DNA from: Cenarchaeum sp. SB0675_bin_21 | GTDB lineage: Archaea; Thermoproteota; Nitrososphaeria; Nitrososphaerales; Nitrosopumilaceae | Direction of reading: 5' to 3' | DNA length: 39,551 bases | Assembly (NCBI GenBank): GCA_009843815.1 | Contig: VYCS01000035.1 | Coordinates: forward strand, 11,283 to 50,833 | In this document: positions 15,917-24,533 of the stretch, one piece after another | Layout of the letters: each line of letters opens with the position of its first letter | Numbering within the stretch: position 1 is the stretch's first letter | Program-made: the position numbers and the translations under genes | The notes under the pieces: generated by a model | What the model was told of the DNA's origin: nothing | Seen by the model: the letters and a program-made list of their open reading frames with translations, nothing else | Databases searched by the model: none

Positions 15917-16525
15917 CTTCTCGATGTCAAAATACTATTACACTATAAGGTTCTTTCAAATATGCAGAATAATCCAAAGGACTAGGATCTAGCATCATGT
16001 AATAGGGTGGGCTCTGAAGAACGAAATCTGTCAAATTATCTGCAGATATGTTATGACTCTTGTAGTGGCTTTTGACTGTAGAATGATTTTATCATATAAT
16101 ACACTCTGCCAACAGTTCTCCAAGACAGGTCCAATAACACATAGTCCATCAATTCACAGGAAAGCCTCACATATGTGTAGACAGAGATGCTTTTGACAAC
16201 ACATAGTATGTATCCATTTTTGAAGAATCAATTCTCACCACTAACTGTGTATTTTGGAGTAGGCTTCAGTACATTCTGTTGCTACGTTACACGGCAAGTA
16301 ATCATGACAACACAGAGGCACATACTGCAGGTTTGCCAAGATCAGAATTCGAGTGGTATATTTACCACCATAACAATCCACCAATGTGGAGATTGATCCT
16401 CAATTGGAACGAATATTCTGGATTGTCACATTAGTGGTAGGTTCAGTGATTTTGTGGCGCATATACAAAAAGTATCCCAGAGATTCAGCCAACCATTAAA
16501 ATACACCCATATTGCTACAAATGAT
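15917..16525. other. Intergenic region upstream of L10e
   Basis: About 600 bp with the EndA promoter at the left and the L10e promoter at the right. A plus-strand frame without a start codon (about 16208-16436) includes PRSEFEWYIYHHNNPPMW. It could be debris but matches nothing I recognise. No tRNA or stable RNA was seen. Confidence 0.4.
16496..16504 (+). promoter_or_regulatory. TATA box of the L10e gene
   Basis: TTAAAATAC is centred 26 nt upstream of the ATG at 16526. It supports that start over an in-frame upstream codon at 16454. Confidence 0.55.
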
Positions 16526-17023
16526 ATGCATGGTGCTAACTATAGAAAGTGGTCAGGGCAGCCTTTCACACGCAAGGAGTACATCAAGGGAAAGCCGCAG
16601 CCCAAGATAGCCAAATTCCATGGTGGCAAACGGGGCGACTACAAGTACTCGGTACAATTGCTCATAAATGAGAAGGTCCAAATCCGACATATGGCCATTG
16701 AGGCATGCCGTCTTACTGCAAATAAGGCTCTAGAGAAGACCACTGGCGAATCGGCCTACTTCTCCAGACTACGCATATATCCACACAATCTACTACGGGA
16801 GAACAAGATGATTGCTACTGCAGGTGCCGACAGGCTTCAAGAAGGAATGCGACGCGCCTGGGGCAAGGCGGTAAGCCTAGCAGCTCGGGTAAAGCGAGGC
16901 CAGATAATCATGGAGATGCATGTAAATGAACCTCACATTGAGGCTGCCAAAAGAGCACTCAAGAATGCCTGTGTAAAATTACCAGGTACTCCCACTATTC
17001 GTGTTGTGCCGCTAAAACCATAG
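16526..17023 (+). CDS. rpl10e: 50S ribosomal protein L10e (uL16)
   Basis: This 165-residue ribosomal protein sits near the A site and peptidyl transferase centre. The N-terminus MHGANYRKWSGQPFTRKEY is the archaeal form, followed by GKPQPKIAKFHGG and the family core (RLRIYPHNLLRENKM, ADRLQEGMRRAWGKAV, RVKRGQIIMEMHV). The ATG at 16526 gives the normal family length and is placed correctly behind the TATA box. A longer frame to 16454 would run through the promoter. The gene is monocistronic here. Confidence 0.96.
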   Translation: MHGANYRKWSGQPFTRKEYIKGKPQPKIAKFHGGKRGDYKYSVQLLINEKVQIRHMAIEACRLTANKALEKTTGESAYFSRLRIYPHNLLRENKMIATAGADRLQEGMRRAWGKAVSLAARVKRGQIIMEMHVNEPHIEAAKRALKNACVKLPGTPTIRVVPLKP

Positions 17024-17083
17024 CGTATTATCTTCACAGGTCCCTCCAGCAGCGTTTAGCTATGAAAAAATCAGAGTTAGCTC

Positions 17084-17101
17084 TTAGACATTTTTGTCTA
17101 A
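17084..17101. terminator. Hairpin between convergent genes
   Basis: TTAGACA, a TTTT loop, then TGTCTAA form a perfect 7-bp stem about 60 bp after the L10e stop. The position fits transcript-end formation for L10e. Archaeal termination mainly depends on T-tracts, so the role is uncertain. Confidence 0.3.
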
Positions 17102-17177
17102 AGACATAGCAACAACATCCCACTAGATTATGGGTTAGTGTGTGATGTATGATGTTTTATCCTTGTAGAAGTACTTT

Positions 17178-17426
17178 TTAGTATATACGCCAAACGGATT
17201 TGATCAGATCAGAAAACTCGTCCATTTCATCGTTGGTGGGATTGCGTTTTTGTAGTCTTCGACTTTGATATATAAACGAGTTATATAACCTGCCTGTTAT
17301 CATTCCGCGTATGAATTCTTCGGTGGGATCATAGCCCAGCATCTCTGCAAGCACGCGCATCTGCGATACTTGTTCAGTGATCTCTTTGACCTTTTGAGAC
17401 ATCTTTTCGTACAGTATAGGATTCAT
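17178..17426 (-). CDS. Conserved-looking small helical protein of unknown function
   Basis: This protein has 82 residues from the ATG at 17426, or 84 from an ATG two codons upstream. It is mainly alpha-helical and charged: KVKEITEQVSQMRVLAEMLG, then DPTEEFIRGMITGRLYNSF, then a basic stretch QSRRLQKRNPTNDEMDEF and a C-terminal SVWRIY. No Cys/His metal site, signal peptide or membrane segment is present. I do not recognise a family. The composition is that of a normal soluble protein, and the frame lies where no other gene competes. It is flanked by L10e and tRNA-Gly. Confidence 0.65.
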   Translation of the reverse strand: MNPILYEKMSQKVKEITEQVSQMRVLAEMLGYDPTEEFIRGMITGRLYNSFIYQSRRLQKRNPTNDEMDEFSDLIKSVWRIY

Positions 17427-17489
17427 ATACATTACATCATAATATGGACACTAAAAACAATTATACCCCATTCCCCGCATGAAGTCAGA

Positions 17490-17563
17490 GCAGTCGTAGT
17501 ATAGTTTGGTTATTATGCGAGCTTGCCAAGTTCGCGGCCCGGGTTCAAATCCCGGCGACTGCA
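17490..17563 (+). tRNA. tRNA-Gly(GCC)
   Basis: The acceptor stem GCAGTCG (17490-17496) pairs fully with CGACTGC (17556-17562), with discriminator A at 17563. The anticodon stem CGAGC/GTTCG encloses the loop TTGCCAA, giving anticodon GCC. The T arm is CCGGG, TTCAAAT, CCCGG. CCA is not encoded and there is no intron. An ATTATACC element about 30 nt upstream (near 17460) is a likely TATA box. The final base abuts the stop codon of the convergent gene at 17564. Confidence 0.93.
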
Positions 17564-18031
17564 TTATAACTGCAGTCCTTTTTTTATTAGCTCCAAGGCG
17601 TCTTCAGCCCTCTGTCTTTGTGGAATCTGGATCGTCATCATTTTGTCTTGTAATGTAGGGTCGCCATCTGTATGGATGGCCAATATTCCTGATTCTGCCA
17701 ATATCTCAAAGAATGACAAATGCTTGCTGGCATCAATCAGTATACGTTCAGTCTTGCCATTTCTAAAGGACAGGTATAGCCATACAAATGTATGCCCCAA
17801 TCCATCAGAGAGTATATTCAAATTGGTATCTATACTTGAGGACATGGAGCCAGACTCTTCATACCACCCCATCGTCTTGGCGAACCTATCTCTATCAAAT
17901 GTTATAAGTGATATGGGAATGCCATCCATATCAAAAGAGCCAACATCATCATGTGCCAAACTCAACAACTCCTCCAGAGCAAGATTATGTGGGTCGTTCT
18001 TTTTACGTAAACCCCCAAACCACCTACGCAT
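17564..18031 (-). CDS. Hypothetical protein coupled to the antiporter gene
   Basis: This soluble protein of about 155 residues begins MRRWFGGLRKKND. It has acidic helices (LALEELLSLAHDDVG) and a central beta-rich region (GLGHTFVWLYLSFRNGKTER) and ends RAEDALELIKKGLQL. I do not recognise it and see no catalytic motif. The ATG at 18031 overlaps the 3' end of the antiporter gene by 8 nt, so the pair is likely translated together. A regulatory or accessory role in ion transport is possible but unproven. Its stop codon is directly adjacent to the last base of the convergent tRNA-Gly. Confidence 0.7.
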   Translation of the reverse strand: MRRWFGGLRKKNDPHNLALEELLSLAHDDVGSFDMDGIPISLITFDRDRFAKTMGWYEESGSMSSSIDTNLNILSDGLGHTFVWLYLSFRNGKTERILIDASKHLSFFEILAESGILAIHTDGDPTLQDKMMTIQIPQRQRAEDALELIKKGLQL

Positions 18032-19343
18032 TTTCAACCTCTTTTGTTGAGACAACCTTATCTCCGGCTTTCATGACAAATGGTGTCATGAATGATGTAA
18101 TTATAGATATGACACCAATCAATGGGAACAAAAATGCACTTGCAGCACCAATCTCCACACCCGCCTTTACTATGACAATTGAAAACTCACCTCTGGGTGC
18201 GGCAAGTGCAGTAGACACACGTATGGATGATGAACGACTCTGTTTGAATAGTAGGTTTCCAACAATACTTCCTCCAAACTTCATAAACGTAGCCACACCG
18301 ATCAAAGCTGCAATCAACCATATGTAGTCACCTAGTTGTGACATGTCCATAAGGGCCCCTGTCGAGATGAAGAATATTGCCACAAACATATCTTTGATCG
18401 GACGTGTCAATATCTTGGATACGTTGGCAGATTTTGACTCGGCCACCAACACGCCAGCTAGAAACGCACCTATAGCAACAGACAGGCCTACCATATTAGC
18501 CAGTAGAGCATAGCCAAAGCATAGTCCCAACACGGACAGTAACAGTATCTCACGATGTTCAGTGGATGCCACGCGGTCTATGAGTGATGGGATTATGCGC
18601 ATACCTATCGTAAAGGTACCCACAATCAAACCCACACCTACTACAACCACCACAATCAGCCCTTCGACAGATATTGTTCCGGCCAGTCCCACTGACTGGA
18701 GTGTTGATATTAGTATAACTGCTATGACATCCTCAACGATTAGAATGCCCAAGATCATCAGCGAAGATTTGTTTTCTATACGACCCATATCTTCCAGCAT
18801 CTTTACTATTACGGCGGTACTTGATATCGACAATGCCGCAGCAATAAACAAAGAGTCCATAAAACTCAGACCCAAGGCGCTGGCCACATAAAAGACCGCC
18901 CCTAATGCAGAGAACAGCCCAATGGAACCTGCCCCTATAGCCACACCACCTATACGACGAATCTTTGCATATGGAAACTCAATTCCTATAACAAACAGTA
19001 ATAGTATAACACCTATATCCGCAAAGATGTGTAATGTAGTGAGATCACCTAGAATACTACCGCCCTCACTCAGTGTCCATGACACACCAAACTCTTGAAA
19101 TATCAAAGTCCACAGTGGCGATATGGGTCCCAAAAGCATTCCGGCAAACAGGTACCCAATAATGATAGGTTGATTTATCTTGAAGAATGCGAGGGTCACT
19201 ATGGCGCCAACAATCATAATAAAAGCCATATCTGTAATAAAGTCTGAATGAGGTAGTTCGGGGGTGAGCTCATTCATTATGCGTGTAGCAGTTTGAGATA
19301 CGGTATTACCAAAATTAGATTCTTGAAGAAAAAAACTCTGCAT
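18024..19343 (-). CDS. Cation:proton antiporter, CPA2 (KefB/NapA-like) family
   Basis: This 439-residue membrane protein has about 12 predicted helices. Motifs characteristic of CPA2 are IGYLFAGMLLGP (helix 2), LLLFVIGIEFPY, ALSISSTAVIVKML (helix with the discontinuous STA region), GILIVEDVIAVILI (the ED ion-binding acidic pair region), AIGAFLAGVLVAES and FFISTGALMDM. It lacks the C-terminal TrkA-N/RCK regulatory domain of KefB/KefC, ending soon after the last helix (STKEVENA). It would exchange Na+ or K+ for protons. The ATG at 19343 is about 24-27 nt from a TTTTTATAG box in the divergent promoter shared with sufB. Confidence 0.92.
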   Translation of the reverse strand: MQSFFLQESNFGNTVSQTATRIMNELTPELPHSDFITDMAFIMIVGAIVTLAFFKINQPIIIGYLFAGMLLGPISPLWTLIFQEFGVSWTLSEGGSILGDLTTLHIFADIGVILLLFVIGIEFPYAKIRRIGGVAIGAGSIGLFSALGAVFYVASALGLSFMDSLFIAAALSISSTAVIVKMLEDMGRIENKSSLMILGILIVEDVIAVILISTLQSVGLAGTISVEGLIVVVVVGVGLIVGTFTIGMRIIPSLIDRVASTEHREILLLSVLGLCFGYALLANMVGLSVAIGAFLAGVLVAESKSANVSKILTRPIKDMFVAIFFISTGALMDMSQLGDYIWLIAALIGVATFMKFGGSIVGNLLFKQSRSSSIRVSTALAAPRGEFSIVIVKAGVEIGAASAFLFPLIGVISIITSFMTPFVMKAGDKVVSTKEVENA

Positions 19344-19442
19344 ATAATAGATATGTTTTTCGCTATAAAAATAGTTTCATAATATATTTAGCTAAACCTA
19401 TTTTTGCTAGTATTTTTATTATGGTATGTGGTATCAAAGAGT
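19344..19442. promoter_or_regulatory. Divergent promoter region, antiporter and SUF operon
   Basis: The 99-bp gap carries two TATA-like elements. One is TTTTTATAG on the minus strand around 19363-19371 for the antiporter. The other is TATTTTTAT on the plus strand (19411-19419), 28 nt from the sufB ATG at 19443. The stretch is very AT-rich. I see no clear operator between the boxes. Confidence 0.55.
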
Positions 19443-20843
19443 ATGGCTACTGAAAACTTTGAGATGGATTATTCGAAGTATGACTTTAAAGACTCCACCG
19501 AGATGTATGTACATCTAAGCAAGAGGGGATTGTCGCGAGATACCGTAATAGGAATCAGCAAGATGAAGGAAGAGCCACAGTGGATGTTAGATTTTAGATT
19601 GAGATCCTTTGATATATTCATGAAGAAGTCAATGCCAAGTTGGGGAGCAGATCTCTCAAGTATAGACTTTCAAAACATATACTACTATGCAAAGGCTGCT
19701 GATAAGACAGAAAAAAATTGGGATGACGTACCCGAAGATGTAAAGAATACATTCGACAAGTTGGGCATACCCGAAGCCGAGAAGAAGTTTTTGGCGGGCG
19801 TGGGTGCACAGTACGAATCCGAGGTGGTATACCACAATCTGCGCGAAGATTTAGAGAAGCAGGGAGTAATATTTCTAGACACAGACACTGCCCTAAAAGA
19901 GAAACCAGATATATTTAGAAAGTACTTTGGCAAGATTATTCCCCCAGAGGACAACAAGTTTGCTGCTCTAAACAGTGCAGTATGGAGTGGCGGGTCTTTC
20001 ATATATGTGCCTCCAGGCGTAAAGGTCGACATGCCCCTCCAAGCATACTTTAGAATTAATGCGGAGAATATAGGACAGTTTGAGAGAACATTAATTATAG
20101 TGGATGAGGGTGCCGAAGTGCATTACATTGAAGGGTGTACTGCGCCAGTATACTCATCTGAGTCATTACACTCAGCAGTGGTAGAGTTGGTGGCGCTTAA
20201 AGATGCCCGTCTGCGTTACACCACAATACAAAACTGGAGCAACGACGTGTATAATTTGGTGACAAAACGCGCATATGCGTATGATGGTGCCACCGTAGAG
20301 TGGATTGATGGTAATATAGGTAGTAAGATAACTATGAAGTATCCTGGAGTATACATGCTAGGCGAGCGTGCATATGGTGAGACGCTATCCATAGCCTTTG
20401 CAGGTAAAGGCCAACATCAGGATACAGGTGCAAAGATGGTTCATTTAGCACCCAATACCACCTCCAAGATAACATCAAAGTCGGTAAGTCGTTTAGATGG
20501 TCGCGCAACATACAGGGGACTACTCAATGTAGCTCGTGGAGCCACTGGTGTCAAGTCCACCGTACGTTGTGATGCGCTCCTTTTAGATGACACATCAAAG
20601 ACAGATACCTACCCATACATGGAGATAAATGAAAACGATGCCACCATCACACATGAGGCCACGGTCGGTAAGATTGGAGATGAGCAGATATTCTATCTAA
20701 TGACACGAGGATTTAGTGAAGAGGATGCATTATCACTTATAGTAAATGGATTCATGGAGCCGTTCACAAAAGAACTCCCTATGGAATATGCCGTAGAATT
20801 AAATCGTCTGATAAAACTAGAGATGGATGACGCGGTGGGCTAG
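19443..20843 (+). CDS. sufB: Fe-S cluster assembly protein SufB
   Basis: This 466-residue scaffold subunit normally forms SufBC2D and builds Fe-S clusters. SufB identity is shown by [13 protein letters not shown], the [18 protein letters not shown] block, [18 protein letters not shown] (Cys region), [13 protein letters not shown], the [14 protein letters not shown] stretch and the C-terminal [18 protein letters not shown] chose the ATG at 19443 because it gives the usual N-terminus and sits 28 nt from its TATA box. An upstream in-frame codon at 19404 would place hydrophobic residues from the promoter into the protein. sufD follows 6 nt later. No sufC is adjacent. Confidence 0.96.
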   Translation: MATENFEMDYSKYDFKDSTEMYVHLSKRGLSRDTVIGISKMKEEPQWMLDFRLRSFDIFMKKSMPSWGADLSSIDFQNIYYYAKAADKTEKNWDDVPEDVKNTFDKLGIPEAEKKFLAGVGAQYESEVVYHNLREDLEKQGVIFLDTDTALKEKPDIFRKYFGKIIPPEDNKFAALNSAVWSGGSFIYVPPGVKVDMPLQAYFRINAENIGQFERTLIIVDEGAEVHYIEGCTAPVYSSESLHSAVVELVALKDARLRYTTIQNWSNDVYNLVTKRAYAYDGATVEWIDGNIGSKITMKYPGVYMLGERAYGETLSIAFAGKGQHQDTGAKMVHLAPNTTSKITSKSVSRLDGRATYRGLLNVARGATGVKSTVRCDALLLDDTSKTDTYPYMEINENDATITHEATVGKIGDEQIFYLMTRGFSEEDALSLIVNGFMEPFTKELPMEYAVELNRLIKLEMDDAVG

Positions 20844-20849
20844 GCCTAC

Positions 20850-22241
20850 ATGACAAAATCGTTATCGCTGCTGGATGTGCAACATATAAAATCAATATCA
20901 GCCCTATCAAACGAGCCTCAGTGGTTGCGCAAGTACCGTCAAGACTCTCTTGCCACATACGACAATCTGCCGTTGGAGACATCACCGTTGTACAACAAAT
21001 ATACAGATGCGGCAAAGATGAACCCTCAAGATATATCCGTATCAAACGATACAAATGAAGGCAGGCCGCCCATACTAGTACGGCGTCTTGAAGATTTAAA
21101 GACAGAGTCGTATGCGTTGCAGACCGGCACTCAGGTACAAGTACAACTGACCGAAGATATGTTATCAAAAGGAGTTACCATATTACCCATATCAGAAGCA
21201 GTATCAAAGTATTCAGAGATCCTCCAGTCAGCTTTAAAATCATCATCATCGTCCGAAGATAGGTTCACTGCTTTGAATAATGCGGCCTTCAATACAGGTG
21301 TTTTTGTTCATATACCAGACAACACAATAATATCAGAACCAATCCATATAGTATCGGCACTTACTGATGATGGCATATCAGTAATATCACGAAATGTCAT
21401 ATCAACAGGGGCGAACAGTGATGTCAAGGTAGTACAGGAGTTATACGGGGGCGACACCAATCAAGCATATCTAGAACTTCTAAACTGCATAATAGGTGAA
21501 GGTACCCAGATGGATATCACCACATTACAGATGATGAATCTAGAGTCATACAATTTTTCTACGCGGAGAACTGAGTTGGCACGGGACTCCAAAACAAATT
21601 CGTATTTAGGACTGTTTGGATCACAATTATCCAGATACAGAGTAGCGCATCATCTAAACGGCAGTGGTGCCTCTGCCAATGACTCAGAAGTTGTATTTGG
21701 CAATAGTTCTCAGTCATTTGACATACAGTCGGAGATGATACACAGCCAGCCACATACGGAAGGTCGTATTACCGAAAAATCCATACTGCGAGACAAGTCT
21801 CGGTCTTTATTCAAGGGGATGATAAGAATAAATCCGGATGCAACAAAGTCGAATTCGTATCTGTCAGGCAGATCAATATTACTTAGTCGTGATGCCAAGT
21901 CGGACGCCATACCTGGCCTAGAGATACTGACCAACGATGTGAAGGCCACCCACTCTGCATCTGTGGCCCAGATAGATGAAGAACAAATATTCTATCTAAT
22001 GTCCAGATGTTTGAGTCGTGAGGGCGCCGAGAGGGTTATTGTGGAGGGGTTCTTAGAGCCACTATCTCGTCGTATGTCCACACAAATTCGTGCTTGGATT
22101 TCTCATCTTATAGAGTCAAAATGGAAGGGTCGCAGCTTATCCATAAACACCGATGAGGAGTTGAGAAAGTTTGTAGAGGTGGAAGAGGTCCGCTACAATG
22201 AAAATGCCGAAATCGAACAACATTACAAGTATAGGAGATGA
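20850..22241 (+). CDS. sufD: Fe-S cluster assembly protein SufD
   Basis: This 463-residue SufB paralogue is needed for iron entry and SufB stability in the family. It starts MTKSLSLLDVQHIKSI. It shares the beta-helix core (FTALNNAAFNTGVFVHIPDN), the ELLNCIIGEGTQMDITTLQM region and the C-terminal EEQIFYLMSRCLSREGAE motif parallel to SufB. It has the more divergent N-terminal arm (NEPQWLRKYRQDSLATYDNL, 20 residues) typical of SufD. It is the second gene of the operon, and its stop lies 1 nt before the ferredoxin ATG. Confidence 0.94.
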   Translation: MTKSLSLLDVQHIKSISALSNEPQWLRKYRQDSLATYDNLPLETSPLYNKYTDAAKMNPQDISVSNDTNEGRPPILVRRLEDLKTESYALQTGTQVQVQLTEDMLSKGVTILPISEAVSKYSEILQSALKSSSSSEDRFTALNNAAFNTGVFVHIPDNTIISEPIHIVSALTDDGISVISRNVISTGANSDVKVVQELYGGDTNQAYLELLNCIIGEGTQMDITTLQMMNLESYNFSTRRTELARDSKTNSYLGLFGSQLSRYRVAHHLNGSGASANDSEVVFGNSSQSFDIQSEMIHSQPHTEGRITEKSILRDKSRSLFKGMIRINPDATKSNSYLSGRSILLSRDAKSDAIPGLEILTNDVKATHSASVAQIDEEQIFYLMSRCLSREGAERVIVEGFLEPLSRRMSTQIRAWISHLIESKWKGRSLSINTDEELRKFVEVEEVRYNENAEIEQHYKYRR

Positions 22242-22242
22242 C

Positions 22243-22545
22243 ATGTGGGAAAAGATATGTAACCAAGATGAGATTAGTGACAACAGTGTTCTAGCAAAGG
22301 ACATTGCAGGTCGTCAGTTGATGGTATGTCGCATATCAGATACTATATCCGTTACAGATCGTATATGCACACACGAAGATGCGGACCTTAGTTGTGGTTT
22401 TGTCTCACCAGATGGCGTACGTTGCCCCCTGCATCTATCTGTCTTTGATGTGAATACGGGTGAGCCTTTAAACCCTCCAGCTATAGAGCCAATATCAGTA
22501 TTTAACGTTAAAATAGAGTATGGGGAGGTATATGTGGAGGTATAA
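22243..22545 (+). CDS. Rieske-type [2Fe-2S] ferredoxin
   Basis: This 100-residue soluble protein has a Rieske cluster-binding site. Ligands are C42 and H44 (ICTHEDADLS) and C61 and H64 (CPLHLSVFD). It lacks the disulfide cysteines of the high-potential cytochrome bc Rieske proteins, so it resembles the ferredoxins of dioxygenase systems. Inside the SUF operon it may supply electrons for cluster assembly. The ATG at 22243 is chosen because GGAG lies six bases upstream. An upstream in-frame ATG at 22198 would overlap sufD by 44 nt. The stop overlaps the sufS start by one base (TAATG). Confidence 0.92.
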   Translation: MWEKICNQDEISDNSVLAKDIAGRQLMVCRISDTISVTDRICTHEDADLSCGFVSPDGVRCPLHLSVFDVNTGEPLNPPAIEPISVFNVKIEYGEVYVEV

Positions 22546-23783
22546 TGCAAGTCAGTCTGCTTAATATACGAAAGGATTTCCCCATACTAGCCAGAACTGT
22601 TCGAGATGGCAAGCCGCTAGTATACCTAGACAATGCGGCCACGACTCAAAAGCCAAACTATGTGGTGGATGCCATCTCAAATTACTATAAAGGTTACAAC
22701 GCCAATATACACAGAGCCGTATACGCTTTGGCCGAAGAAGCAACTGAAAAGTACGAGTCAGTTAGGGACCGCATTGCCAGATTCTTAAACATACAAGACA
22801 GAAGGCAGGTAATATTTGTAAGAGGTACAACTGAGGGGATCAACCTAGTGGCGTACGCATGGGGTCGGCCCAACATCGCTAAAGGAGACACCATTGTAAC
22901 TACAGAGTATGAACACCACTCCAATATAGTGCCATGGCAGCTACTGTGCAAAGAGAAAGGCGCCACACTAAAGTACATACCCATAGATGACCAAGGTCGA
23001 CTCATATTAGATAAGTTAGACGACTACATAGCAGAAGGCAATGTAAAGATGGTAACATTTAGTTTGATGTCCAACGTTTTGGGCACAATTACAGACGCTC
23101 CTGCAATAATGTCCAAATGTAAGGAGGCAGGCATACACACGCTAGTTGATGCGGCACAGGCAGTACCACACATGAGAGTGGATGTGAGTTCGCTTGGGTG
23201 TGACTTTTTTACATTTAGTGGACACAAAATGATGGGACCTACTGGAGTAGGTGTTTTATATGCAAGTCACAATATGTTGGAGAAGATGAGTCCGTTCCAT
23301 GGGGGCGGAGATATGATTCGTGAGGTCCACAAGCAAGAGTCCACATGGAATGACTTGCCGTATAAATTTGAAGCAGGAACTCCCAACATAGCAGATGTAA
23401 TAGGGTTAGGTGCGGCCGTGGACTATCTTGAAGGCATAGGTATGGACAATGTAAGAATGCATGAGATGGAGCTTACATCCTACGCACTAAATCGTATGCG
23501 CAAAATTCCAGGAATTACCATATACGGTCCTACAGATATAAAAGAACGGGGAGGAGTCATATCATTCAACTTTGCAGATGTACATCCTCATGATGTAGCA
23601 CACATAATGGATGAGGAGGGAGTAGCCATCAGATCAGGACACCATTGCGCTCAGGTATTGATGGAAGAGTTAGATGTGGCCGCCACTTCCCGAGCCAGTT
23701 TCTACATATACAACACCACCGATGAGATAGATGTACTAATTGACGCACTACAAAAGGTAGCAAGGGTGTTCAAACTTGAGTAG
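22545..23783 (+). CDS. sufS: Cysteine desulfurase SufS
   Basis: This 412-residue PLP enzyme takes sulfur from cysteine as a persulfide for Fe-S assembly. PLP residues include TEYEHHSNIVPWQ, VDAAQAVPH (Asp and Gln) and the Schiff-base Lys228 in FSGHKMMGPTG. The persulfide-bearing Cys368 sits in RSGHHCAQVLMEEL, the SufS-type (class II) loop. The N-terminal YLDNAATTQKP is standard. GGAGG at 22536-22540 is a good ribosome binding site, consistent with an internal operon gene. It is followed by sufU with an 8-nt overlap, the usual SufS-SufU pair. Confidence 0.97.
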   Translation: MQVSLLNIRKDFPILARTVRDGKPLVYLDNAATTQKPNYVVDAISNYYKGYNANIHRAVYALAEEATEKYESVRDRIARFLNIQDRRQVIFVRGTTEGINLVAYAWGRPNIAKGDTIVTTEYEHHSNIVPWQLLCKEKGATLKYIPIDDQGRLILDKLDDYIAEGNVKMVTFSLMSNVLGTITDAPAIMSKCKEAGIHTLVDAAQAVPHMRVDVSSLGCDFFTFSGHKMMGPTGVGVLYASHNMLEKMSPFHGGGDMIREVHKQESTWNDLPYKFEAGTPNIADVIGLGAAVDYLEGIGMDNVRMHEMELTSYALNRMRKIPGITIYGPTDIKERGGVISFNFADVHPHDVAHIMDEEGVAIRSGHHCAQVLMEELDVAATSRASFYIYNTTDEIDVLIDALQKVARVFKLE

Positions 23784-24210
23784 TCGAGACATATATCATG
23801 AGATGATTATAGACTATTCTCGAAATCCTGTAAACTTTGGCAAGATGGATAATCCGGATGCAACGCATCATGATGCCAATCCACTCTGCGGCGACAGTGT
23901 AGATATAGATCTAAAGATAGACGACTCCAAAATATCAGACATCAAATTTCATGGCAAGGGGTGCGCCATATGTATGGCCTGCTCGTCTGTACTAACAGAG
24001 ATTACAAAGGGTAAGAGTCTAGATGAGGCGCGTGACATATCAAAACATGATTTACTTGGCGAGTTGGGACTTGAACATCTACAGGCCGTCAGGATAAAGT
24101 GTGCCTTGCTACCACTAAAAACGTTAAAGTTTGCTCTGTATACGTATCTAGCCAAACATAATCATGATTCTGTAGAGTCACTCAAAGAAGAAGCTGCAGG
24201 ATTATACTGA
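23776..24210 (+). CDS. sufU: SufU-type sulfur-relay/Fe-S scaffold protein
   Basis: This 144-residue IscU/SufU family protein would receive sulfur from SufS. The three conserved cysteines are C38 (NPLCGD), C63 (GKGCAIC) and C109 (IKCALLPL), with Asp40 in place. Extra cysteines C66 and C69 in CAICMACS differ from the common CAIS pattern. The start is the TTG at 23776, giving the standard N-terminus (RDIYHEMIIDYSRNP). It overlaps the sufS stop by 8 nt, and the stop overlaps the next ATG by 1 nt. The insertion between the second and third cysteines favours SufU over IscU. Confidence 0.94.
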   Translation: MSSRDIYHEMIIDYSRNPVNFGKMDNPDATHHDANPLCGDSVDIDLKIDDSKISDIKFHGKGCAICMACSSVLTEITKGKSLDEARDISKHDLLGELGLEHLQAVRIKCALLPLKTLKFALYTYLAKHNHDSVESLKEEAAGLY

Positions 24211-24533
24211 TGGATGCTTCGCTGGCCATACGGCACGTGATATATAAACACTTTAATGATCCTGATCTGACGTTTACCAACGATCAAGTTTTAGACATCA
24301 TGATAAAAGATGACATGGTTGAAGCAGCATGCTCAGTAGATGATGTGGAAGACGACTTTCAAAACTTGTGCAGGGCAGGAGTAGTTCGAAATATCGCTCA
24401 AAATTTTACTACCATGTATCTGAAACTGTTTACACCTCTGCAACTAGTACAGTGCAAAGAGTGTGGTCAGATTCCACTACATTCAGAAGAGCCTCGCGTC
24501 TGTATAATCTGCGGCGTTTCTGTTACGCAGTAG
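24210..24533 (+). CDS. Helical and zinc-ribbon protein, last gene of the SUF operon
   Basis: This 107-residue protein has an acidic, helical N-terminal region that could be a winged helix (residues 8-70, LAIRHVIYKHFNDPDLTF and VDDVEDDFQNLCRAGVV). A C-terminal zinc ribbon follows with two Cys pairs, VQCKECGQIP and RVCIICGVS. Such a layout fits a small DNA- or protein-binding regulator or an Fe-S sensor, because the four Cys could bind zinc or a cluster. The gene starts inside the sufU stop (TGATG), so it is translated with the operon. Its 3' end overlaps PGK by 11 nt on the other strand. I do not know a named family. Confidence 0.7.
   Translation: MDASLAIRHVIYKHFNDPDLTFTNDQVLDIMIKDDMVEAACSVDDVEDDFQNLCRAGVVRNIAQNFTTMYLKLFTPLQLVQCKECGQIPLHSEEPRVCIICGVSVTQ

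Noticed and set aside
19404-19442. Upstream extension of sufB
   Set aside because: The extra residues are hydrophobic and encoded by the TATA region. The ATG at 19443 gives the family N-terminus.
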